22,791 nt of DNA from Candidatus Fermentibacteraceae bacterium (GTDB lineage: Bacteria; Fermentibacterota; Fermentibacteria; Fermentibacterales; JCC-6), in NCBI GenBank assembly GCA_029932015.1, contig JAOZQW010000003.1, positions 1-22,791 of the forward strand, written 5' to 3'. Under the pieces are notes generated by a model that did not search any database, was not told the DNA's origin, and was given only the letters and a program-made list of their open reading frames with translations. The position numbers and the translations under genes are program-made. This document shows positions 16,899 through 22,791 of the stretch, piece by piece; position 1 is the stretch's first letter, and each line of letters starts with the position of its first letter.

Positions 16899-16974
16899 GA
16901 GGTCTCCTTCCGGGAAATCCAGACGCAGTCTTCCGAGCGCCGGTGAAGGTGAAATGTACAGGCTAACGATTGGT

Positions 16975-18495
16975 TCAGGGAAGCGAGTAGTCAACCTGCA
17001 GACCCAGCTCGGTGCGTCCTCCACCCTCAGTCTCTTCCCATCCGCTCCCCAGGGAGGAGACATCTTCCTTCCAGGTATGTCCCGCTGACAGACGCAGGTG
17101 CAGTCCTCTTGAGAGGGTGGCGGAGCCACGCACACTCATACGGAAGCCGCTGCCCCACAGAGCAGAGGAGCCGAACTCTCCGGGAAGTGAAGCATCCGAG
17201 GAATATATCCTGGATGCGTAACCATCGGTGCTGAATGCAGTGCAGGAGAATCCGGTCGAGAAAACGGGTGAGATATCCCATCCCAGTCTTGTACCGAGGC
17301 TGAAGCCCTGCTCATGCGGAAGGCTGTCCCCTTCTGAGCAGCCGGTCAGCTGGATCCGGGATGAGAGTTTCACACGATCCAGAGGCTGCCAGGATGAAGA
17401 GAGCCAGCCTCTCCAGCTGTCCTCCTCCCTCTCAGAGAAAATTGCTTTTACTCCGGCCTGAGCCTCCATATGCCAGGGCAGCCGTATGGATATCAATGCC
17501 GAGCCCCTGAAAAGCCCGCCCTCCTCGGTTGTGTAGGCAGATGCTCCGGCATTGAGCACAAGGCGAGGGATGAGCCGCCACCTGAAGCCGTAGCCCAGGC
17601 CGCTCCCTTCCGATGGCCCTGCGGGAACTGATATCCTGTCTCCGGGAAAGGAGGAAGGGGTTCGAACAAATGTCAGTGTCTGCCGGAACAAATCTGTTTC
17701 ATGACAGAGCGCTCCCCAGAATGCAGCCGAAAGACTGTCTCCATCTGTACCCAGAGCGACCTCTCCTGTAATACGAAAATCAGCCAGTGTATGATCCCAG
17801 TCCAGTCCTCCTCTGATCCAGGAAGCGGTTGTGCTGTCCTCCCTGAGCTGTGCCGCTGCGACCGAAAGGCCTAATCCCGATATGGATATCCTGATCCCTC
17901 CCAGCAATTCTTTAACTTCACCCCTGCCTGCCGTCTCGGAGGATGTTCGGTGGTGCCCATCCCCAACTGCATCTTTCGCTGAACTGCAGAGTAGGAGAGA
18001 TATGTTCGATCCGAGCAGATTGAACTGCCCGCCCAGACCCGTCAAAGGTTCACCCCTGATCCCAGTTGGAGAGGAAGCAAGGTCGATGCGGTCCCTGATG
18101 ACCGGGGGTTTGTAGAGGCTGAGTCCGTCCTGTGACCCCCAGCTGCCTGGATGGGAAAGGACCAGACCTGAGCCGAGATCAGCCTTGAGCCACCCAGCGC
18201 AGAGGTTCAGGACGGGAGCAGAAGGAGGAGTCCAGGCAATACCTCCAGCGGCGGTATCCACCCATTCCTCGCCTCTGTCCTTGTCGAGGAGCAGAGTTCC
18301 CCTCCAGGCACCCGTTGAGAATCGCACCCGCTGATAGAAAGCGAATTCGTCTCCGCCATATGCCCCCTCTATAGTCCCCTGGCAGTCAGGGAACCTTCTC
18401 TGCAGTCTGAATCTGAGATCCCCCTCAGCTGCCAGGACCGGCAGAGTCATGCAGAGAAGCATCAGCATAAGCCATATGCGAAAGAAAGCATTCAT
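16975..18495 (-). CDS. Outer-membrane beta-barrel protein coupled to the HhH gene
   Basis: This 506-residue protein has a signal peptide (MNAFFRIWLMLMLLCMTLPVLAAEG) and a long run of alternating beta strands of barrel type. The segment WRGTLLLDKDRGEEW at about 64-78, then LNLCAGWLKADLGSGLVLS near 96-114, recalls the barrel part of Bacteroidota proteins that begin with helix-hairpin-helix repeats, where a LxLEKDxGE and a LGDYxxxFGQGLVL pattern is found. I judge this from memory of the family and it needs an alignment. ATG 18495 has GGAGG nine bases upstream and lies one base after the stop of the HhH gene. The role is unknown; a channel or adhesin is possible. Confidence 0.72.
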   Translation of the reverse strand: MNAFFRIWLMLMLLCMTLPVLAAEGDLRFRLQRRFPDCQGTIEGAYGGDEFAFYQRVRFSTGAWRGTLLLDKDRGEEWVDTAAGGIAWTPPSAPVLNLCAGWLKADLGSGLVLSHPGSWGSQDGLSLYKPPVIRDRIDLASSPTGIRGEPLTGLGGQFNLLGSNISLLLCSSAKDAVGDGHHRTSSETAGRGEVKELLGGIRISISGLGLSVAAAQLREDSTTASWIRGGLDWDHTLADFRITGEVALGTDGDSLSAAFWGALCHETDLFRQTLTFVRTPSSFPGDRISVPAGPSEGSGLGYGFRWRLIPRLVLNAGASAYTTEEGGLFRGSALISIRLPWHMEAQAGVKAIFSEREEDSWRGWLSSSWQPLDRVKLSSRIQLTGCSEGDSLPHEQGFSLGTRLGWDISPVFSTGFSCTAFSTDGYASRIYSSDASLPGEFGSSALWGSGFRMSVRGSATLSRGLHLRLSAGHTWKEDVSSLGSGWEETEGGGRTELGLQVDYSLP

Positions 18496-18496
18496 T

Positions 18497-19576
18497 TTAT
18501 CTGACCTCCAGATATTCACGGAGGACAGCCAGCAGGGAGGGTCCGATTCCCGGGATGTCGTCCAGCATATCGATATCTGTGACAGGGCCGTTCATGTCCA
18601 GCCAGGAACGTATGGCGGCGGCTCTTCCGGGGCCGATACCCGGTATTGCGATGAGTTCCTCCTCCGTTACCGAGTTGACATCCAGAGGGAAGTCGGGTTC
18701 TGCATCAGACGTATCCGGCTCTGCCCCGCTGTCAAATGGGGCGGGTGAGGAAGCGCAGGACCCGTAGCAGAGCGAGATGAAGTGCGATCCGGGAAGAGTC
18801 GAGTGTTCACCATACCCATAGGCCAGGTCGAGACTTGATATTGATACCGTCAGAGTCGCCCAGAATCTGGCTGGGTCGGTGAGGAGGCCTGCCGAGAGCG
18901 AGATGGCATCGGTGGGGATGAATGAAGTCATGACCGAGAACTCGGGACCAAGTCCCTCCTGTCTGCCTATCCCCAGAGCTATGCGGATCCTGTCGATTGG
19001 AACTGCACCAACAGCAAACTCCAGTACTTTCGGAGCCGCTGGATCCCCTGACTCTCCGAGAGAGGATCTGAGAAAGCTGCGGAGCGATATGGCTGAATAG
19101 ATCCCCGCCGTCGGGGACCAGACAGCTCCGGCGTCAGCCGAGAAACCCGAGGCTCTGCCGTAACCGCTTATCTGCAGGTCTCGAAGAGAAGCGCCCAGAC
19201 CAAGTACAAGCCCTGGAGACGCCTTCCATGCTGCTGATGTATTGAGAATGCACTCAGAGTAGGAACCATCTCCCGAGAGCGAGAGCGCCCCGCCCAGGAC
19301 CATATCCTCGAACATCCAGTCAGCGGCAAGAGCGGTGCGGTCCAATCTCCTGAGACCGAAAGGTCTGGAGGCCGAAGCAGAGACTCCCGATCCGTTGAGA
19401 AGACCGAGGGAAGCAGGATTGGAGAAAAGCACAAGAGGAGATAGAGGAAACAGCATTGAAGACGCTCCTCCCTGCAGCAGGGGAGACTCGGCTGCAGGCT
19501 CGAATGCAGCTGCGATCATGCCCGTATGGATGAGCATGACCATCAAGACGACCCGGAGCGGTATCCATTGTCTCAT
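18497..19576 (-). CDS. PorV-like beta-barrel with C-terminal ComEA-like helix-hairpin-helix pair
   Basis: This 359-residue protein has a signal peptide (MRQWIPLRVVLMVMLIHTGMIAAA), a PorV-like beta-strand region at about 40-275 that begins with LFPLSPLVLFSNPASLGLLNG, an acidic linker (DSGAEPDTSDAEPDFP), and a helix-hairpin-helix pair at about 296-359. The last has LDVNSVTEEELIAIPGIGPG and LDDIPGIGPSLL, the ComEA-type non-specific DNA-binding module. If the barrel is in the outer membrane with its C-terminus inside, the HhH pair would hang in the periplasm beneath it. ATG 19576 is preferred over 19627 because it starts the signal peptide; GGGGAG lies about 12 bases upstream. The downstream barrel is one base away, and the dCMP deaminase follows. 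Confidence 0.75.
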   Translation of the reverse strand: MRQWIPLRVVLMVMLIHTGMIAAAFEPAAESPLLQGGASSMLFPLSPLVLFSNPASLGLLNGSGVSASASRPFGLRRLDRTALAADWMFEDMVLGGALSLSGDGSYSECILNTSAAWKASPGLVLGLGASLRDLQISGYGRASGFSADAGAVWSPTAGIYSAISLRSFLRSSLGESGDPAAPKVLEFAVGAVPIDRIRIALGIGRQEGLGPEFSVMTSFIPTDAISLSAGLLTDPARFWATLTVSISSLDLAYGYGEHSTLPGSHFISLCYGSCASSPAPFDSGAEPDTSDAEPDFPLDVNSVTEEELIAIPGIGPGRAAAIRSWLDMNGPVTDIDMLDDIPGIGPSLLAVLREYLEVR

Positions 19577-19730
19577 ATCAGCAGTGTACTCCCCGGAGAA
19601 GAAAAGTTCAAGTGCCCGGAGCCGCATACGTACAGCTTGACACGGAGTCGATTTGGCTTAAAGCTATACTTGAATAAACAGGACGATGCCGCAATAGCGG
19701 CACAGGCATTTCACTTTGGAGACATTACTG
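19577..19730. promoter_or_regulatory. Divergent intergenic region with TTGACA box
   Basis: This 154-base gap separates the HhH operon from the RecJ-like gene. On the plus strand a perfect TTGACA lies at 19637-19642 and TATACT at 19665-19670, but the spacing of 22 bases is too long for a standard sigma-70 site; weaker -10 choices (TAAAGC, 16 bases away) exist. On the minus strand a TTGAAC-N17-TACACT candidate lies only six bases before the HhH ATG, and would make an essentially leaderless message. Both assignments are weak. Confidence 0.35.
19687..19702 (+). repeat. TGCCGC-N4-GCGGCA palindrome in the RecJ-like leader
   Basis: A six-base-pair hairpin with loop AATA lies 29 bases before the ATG at 19731. 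Its core GCCGC-N4-GCGGC is identical to that before the lamin-tail gene at 13757-13770. Confidence 0.35.
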
Positions 19731-21200
19731 ATGAGACCAGGCGGTGAAACGCCCGTAGACAGGCGGGGCAGGTGTATGCTTACACCTGCGGCTCGCAAGG
19801 TACTCGAACACCGGTTCCCTGATGCTTCAGACCCCCTCATGGAGTGGCTTCCCGACAAGCCTGACTGGCATTCAGGGCTTCCGGATGTAGGTGTGCTCAA
19901 ACGCGAGCTTCAGAGGTTGCGCAAGTGCGGCGGCAAGATAGTTCTCTACGGTCACGACGACATGGATGGGATAACCGGCCTCTACATCGGGATGAAGATA
20001 CTGGGTGGAGAGGGTTACGAAGTTATCCCCCTGCTTCCCGAGCGCGGAGTGGATGATTACGGCCTGCAGCCTGAGCGGATGGAGGGGATTCTTCAGCCCT
20101 CAGACCTTCTATTGACCGTTGATTACGGATGTTCGGCTGTCAAGGGTGTGCGGTGGGCACGGGATCTCGGAGCAAGAGTCGTTATCACCGATCATCATAC
20201 CCTGAACCCGCCCCTTCCCGACGCTCATGGGATGGTAAACCCGCAGAAACTCGGTCTCCCCGGGACAGTACTTGCGGGATGCGGAGTTCTCTATGCGGCC
20301 CTCAGTTCTATCTTCCCAAGCTGGGAGAACAGGGCTGACCTTCTGACCGCAGTTGCTCTCGGTTCGGTGTCCGACAGGGTCCCTCTTCTCGGCTGGAACC
20401 GCTACCTGCTTGAGGAATTCCGGAAGTTGGACCTTGAAGAGCTTTCAGGAGGTATGCGTGTATTAGCGGAGGAATGGCCATCCAGGGATTCCGCATGGAC
20501 CGGCTCGATGGTCCGCCAGCACATAACCTCAACAGTAGGCAAGGGTGAGGGATCCGGTATTGATATCCTTCTGGATTTCATGCGAAGCAGCGATACACAG
20601 GGATGCCGCAGGGCATGGTCCGATATGGGCAGGGGAGGCCGTCAACGGGCCGGAGTTCTCTCCAGACTATTTTCACAGGCACTGCGTAGCCGGGACGATC
20701 AGGCTGCCGCATACGGGATGACCCTCGTTTACATGGACCGGATTCCAGGTGGTATGGGTGGTACACTCGCAAACAAACTCAGTCGTGTTACCCGAAGAGG
20801 TACGCTCATAGTCTCTCCCAGAGATAACGGCAGACTCGTTGGAGAAGCCAGATCCATGGGAGACTGGGACATGGCCGCTTTTCTCATCAGCATGGGAGAT
20901 CATTTCATCAGTGCGGGTGGTCATAAAATGGCGGCGGGATTCAGCTGTGAGGGCAAGACATGGGAGGAACTCAGGGAATTGCTTCTCTCGAGGATAGCTG
21001 AGTATCCTGTTGATCCGGTTCCCAGACCTCACATAGACCTCGAAGTTGAAGAGCTGCCGGACCCGGATGAATTTCTGTGCCTCGCTCCGTTCGGCTCGGG
21101 GTTTCTCCCCCCTGCAGTCAAGAAGGATAAGCTCAGATACCTGCTTCAGGTGGGACAGACCACCGCCAGCTGGCACATCACTGAGGAGAGCGGCGACTGA
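19731..21200 (+). CDS. recJ: RecJ-like DHH/DHHA1 single-stranded DNA exonuclease
   Basis: This 489-residue DHH-superfamily phosphoesterase has all metal motifs: YGHDDMDGIT (His75, Asp77, Asp79), LLLTVDYG (Asp131), VITDHH (Asp154, His155, His156), ALGSVSDRVPL (Asp215), and the DHHA1 GGHKMAAGF near 396-404. The C-terminal LAPFGSGFLPPAV resembles the OB-fold segment of RecJ. RecJ removes 5' single-stranded DNA in recombination and repair. Motif I is H-x-D-x-D-G, as in archaeal RecJ/GAN, where classical bacterial RecJ has D-x-D-x-D-G, and the protein is shorter than the usual 550-580 residues. So it may be a RecJ-like paralogue. ATG 19731 has GGAG nine bases upstream; an in-frame TTG at 19716 is less likely. 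It is divergent from the HhH operon. Confidence 0.87.
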   Translation: MRPGGETPVDRRGRCMLTPAARKVLEHRFPDASDPLMEWLPDKPDWHSGLPDVGVLKRELQRLRKCGGKIVLYGHDDMDGITGLYIGMKILGGEGYEVIPLLPERGVDDYGLQPERMEGILQPSDLLLTVDYGCSAVKGVRWARDLGARVVITDHHTLNPPLPDAHGMVNPQKLGLPGTVLAGCGVLYAALSSIFPSWENRADLLTAVALGSVSDRVPLLGWNRYLLEEFRKLDLEELSGGMRVLAEEWPSRDSAWTGSMVRQHITSTVGKGEGSGIDILLDFMRSSDTQGCRRAWSDMGRGGRQRAGVLSRLFSQALRSRDDQAAAYGMTLVYMDRIPGGMGGTLANKLSRVTRRGTLIVSPRDNGRLVGEARSMGDWDMAAFLISMGDHFISAGGHKMAAGFSCEGKTWEELRELLLSRIAEYPVDPVPRPHIDLEVEELPDPDEFLCLAPFGSGFLPPAVKKDKLRYLLQVGQTTASWHITEESGD

Positions 21201-21203
21201 GAG

Positions 21204-21248
21204 AAATGGTGCCACCCACCATTATTAAAATGGTGGGTGGCACCATTT
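21204..21248. terminator. Perfect 20-bp inverted repeat between convergent genes
   Basis: The arm AAATGGTGCCACCCACCATT (21204-21223) and its exact complement (21229-21248) flank a five-base loop. It lies four bases after the RecJ-like stop and ten bases before the end of the convergent FN3/OB gene, the right place for a bidirectional terminator. TTTGTTTG after the right arm is only a modest U tract. Each arm is itself a small hairpin (ATGGTG, five bases, CACCAT), so a cruciform or repeat-element origin is possible. Confidence 0.7.
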
Positions 21249-21257
21249 GTTTGATCT

Positions 21258-22791
21258 CTACTCGGTCAGGTCCGAATCATCCCTGGGTTCGATCTTCCAG
21301 TTATCGAAGCTGTACCAGCAGACCCCGATTATCTCACTGAAAGCGTCCCCTATCGAGGGAGTGTATGTGTATTCGCCCATGTCATCAATTCTGATGTCAC
21401 CCGAACCGTCATCAACAGCCCATTCACCGTAGCCGAGGTCATCTTCAGTGACGGAGACATCCTCAACGCTTACTAGAACAGATTCCCACTGCTCCTGGCC
21501 CGTATCGCCCGTGTCCAGAAGGGTTGCAGGAGGAAGAGTGTGTCCTGTTGAGTGAACTATGACTTCAGTCGGATATACGAGTTCGGTGAAGGACTCCTGC
21601 CAGCCACCGAAGTAATCGTACTCATCAATTGTACCTGTGATGGTAATACTGTCTCCTCTTCCGAGAGAAGCGACATCATCACCGTACAGGGTAAGACCGG
21701 TCCATGCACCGCCGCCCTCATCCATGATGATGGCATATTCCGAGGAGCTGGAGTAGTACTCCCCGCCACCGACAACAACAATACCGGTGACACTGACGAC
21801 CTGATCCGCGTAAGGCGAGGATGAAGCCTGTCCCTGCACATCGTAGCAGGAGAGGACTTCACCGGGACCTGCACTGGAGACATTCAGGTCGGCATCGTCT
21901 CTGGGACAGAGTTTCCACTCATCGTACGAGAACCACAGTATACCGTTTGCCTCGTACACCGTATCACCAACAGCCGGGTTCCAGCTGTAATCGCCCATGT
22001 CATCGAAGATGCAGTCCCCGCTACCGTCGTCCACAAGGAACTGTCCATATTCCAGGACGGTCGTTACCATCGCGTCGTCCACGTAGATGATGACCGATTC
22101 CCACTGCTCGGGGTCAGCCTTCGAAATAGCTATATCTCCTGTTACGACATGTGTGGAGGGTGGCTGGGCATGACCTGTCGAGACGATCTCGACACTCGAT
22201 ATGAAAACGAGTTCGGTGAGAGAGAAGTGTTCCTGAACCGTTCCGCCCACTACGACGCTGTCACCCCTCGCGAGGTGAGCGATACTGTCGCCGAAGAGGA
22301 CCAGCCCGGTCCATGGTCCGCCGTTGACATCGCCGATCACAGCTACAGGGCCGGAAGAGTTATAGAACTCGTCGCCGCCTGCTGTAACGATACCTGTAAC
22401 GAACACTTCCTGATCAATGTACGGAGAGCTTGCCTGCTGTCCCTGGACCTGGTAGCAGGTAAGGATACCGCCCGTACCTCCGGAGTCAGGAGTGGTCACC
22501 TCCACCTCGTTGCTCCACGAACTCAGACTCTCTGTATCCCTGGTCTGAATGGCGTAGTAATAGGTTGCGTTCCAGTCGAGTCCAGTATCGGTGTAGTTGG
22601 TATCGGTTGCACTGGAGAGAGTGCTTACAGGACTGGCTGGAGGGTTCTGGGAGATACCGGGCGAGGAGGAGCGATAGAGCCGGTATTCCGAGAAATCGCT
22701 GTCGGGACACATACTCCATGACGCTGCCACGGAGTTGGTCGCTGTCGCCGCTGCTGAAAGTGTTGAAGCCGCTGGAGGGGTTCCCGGCTGT
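21258..22791 (-). CDS. Secreted FN3 protein with two tandem OB-like repeats (5' end outside window)
   Basis: The frame is open to the right edge, so the N-terminus is missing; 510 residues are visible. The first about 85 form an FN3 domain (VAASWS, FSEYRLYRS, TYYYAIQTRDTESLSSWSNEV). Two repeats of about 200 residues follow, at about 22466-21880 and 21870-21258. Each starts CYxVQGQxxSSPYxDQ, continues VTGIV, WTGLxLxGD, RGDS and TELV, then a second half with QWESVxVxV, VDDGSGD, DDMGxY, PxxGD, and closes WKxxPRDDxDL. These resemble YhcR/ExeM-type OB-like modules of extracellular nucleases. No nuclease domain is visible. It ends right after the second repeat, with no sorting signal. Low Lys content and many Asp/Ser/Gly fit an exported protein. 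Confidence 0.75.
   Translation of the reverse strand, partial: QPGTPPAASTLSAAATATNSVAASWSMCPDSDFSEYRLYRSSSPGISQNPPASPVSTLSSATDTNYTDTGLDWNATYYYAIQTRDTESLSSWSNEVEVTTPDSGGTGGILTCYQVQGQQASSPYIDQEVFVTGIVTAGGDEFYNSSGPVAVIGDVNGGPWTGLVLFGDSIAHLARGDSVVVGGTVQEHFSLTELVFISSVEIVSTGHAQPPSTHVVTGDIAISKADPEQWESVIIYVDDAMVTTVLEYGQFLVDDGSGDCIFDDMGDYSWNPAVGDTVYEANGILWFSYDEWKLCPRDDADLNVSSAGPGEVLSCYDVQGQASSSPYADQVVSVTGIVVVGGGEYYSSSSEYAIIMDEGGGAWTGLTLYGDDVASLGRGDSITITGTIDEYDYFGGWQESFTELVYPTEVIVHSTGHTLPPATLLDTGDTGQEQWESVLVSVEDVSVTEDDLGYGEWAVDDGSGDIRIDDMGEYTYTPSIGDAFSEIIGVCWYSFDNWKIEPRDDSDLTE

Noticed and set aside
16899..17135. Extended N-terminus for the dCMP deaminase
   Set aside because: The extra residues lie inside the barrel gene and do not match deaminases; TTG 16898 has AAGGAG at good spacing.
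20673..21215. 180-codon open frame opposite the RecJ-like gene
   Set aside because: Antisense to a gene with all catalytic motifs, and no domain is recognisable in it.
22149..22721. 190-codon open frame on the plus strand
   Set aside because: Antisense to the repeat protein, whose internal repeats prove the minus-strand frame.
1..22791. CRISPR array, tRNA, rRNA, insertion sequence or integrase
   Set aside because: I looked for regularly spaced repeats, cloverleaf-like short sequences and transposase or integrase motifs and saw none; this was by eye, so a small RNA could be missed.

Overview
This window looks like a chromosomal segment from an uncultured or poorly characterised Gram-negative bacterium, possibly of the FCB/Fermentibacterota-like grade. 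The grounds are moderately high GC, two PorV-like outer-membrane barrels, a T9SS/FlgD-type C-terminal sorting module, secreted lamin-tail and fibronectin/OB-fold proteins, and frequent TTG/GTG starts with good Shine-Dalgarno sequences. The phylum is inference only; no rRNA or tRNA is present.

Region A (1-11833) is a Wzx/Wzy-type surface polysaccharide locus in two divergent, tightly coupled operons. Leftward from about 7940 it encodes a GT4 glycosyltransferase, a Wzy-like polymerase/ligase, a sulfotransferase, a second GT4, a Wzx-like flippase, a GT-C membrane glycosyltransferase and a WbqC-family protein that runs off the window. Rightward from about 8133 it encodes a hexapeptide acetyltransferase, a possible 46-residue protein, two GT4 enzymes, the internally deleted relic of a third glycosyltransferase, and a second hexapeptide acetyltransferase. 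The product is probably an acetylated, sulfated surface glycan. An SLC13 transporter with two TrkA-C domains (11880-13649) follows on the same strand and could supply sulfate or another anion.

Region B (13793-21200) is the most unusual part. Rightward lie a secreted lamin-tail-domain protein, a secreted ComEC-like metallo-beta-lactamase with a C-terminal sorting module, and a PorV-like barrel. Converging on them from the right is a leftward set: a PorV-like barrel carrying a C-terminal ComEA-like helix-hairpin-helix pair, a translationally coupled outer-membrane barrel, and a ComEB-like dCMP deaminase. A RecJ-like DHH nuclease is divergent from that set. ComEA-like, ComEB-like and ComEC-hydrolase-like modules within about 5 kb recall the Gram-positive comE operon, but here built on outer-membrane barrels. 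I propose a DNA-uptake or extracellular DNA-scavenging locus as a hypothesis.

Region C (21201-22791) holds a perfect 20-bp inverted repeat between convergent genes and the 3' part of a large secreted protein with an FN3 domain and two tandem ~200-residue OB-like repeats.

There are no tRNA or rRNA genes, insertion sequences, integrases or CRISPR arrays visible.
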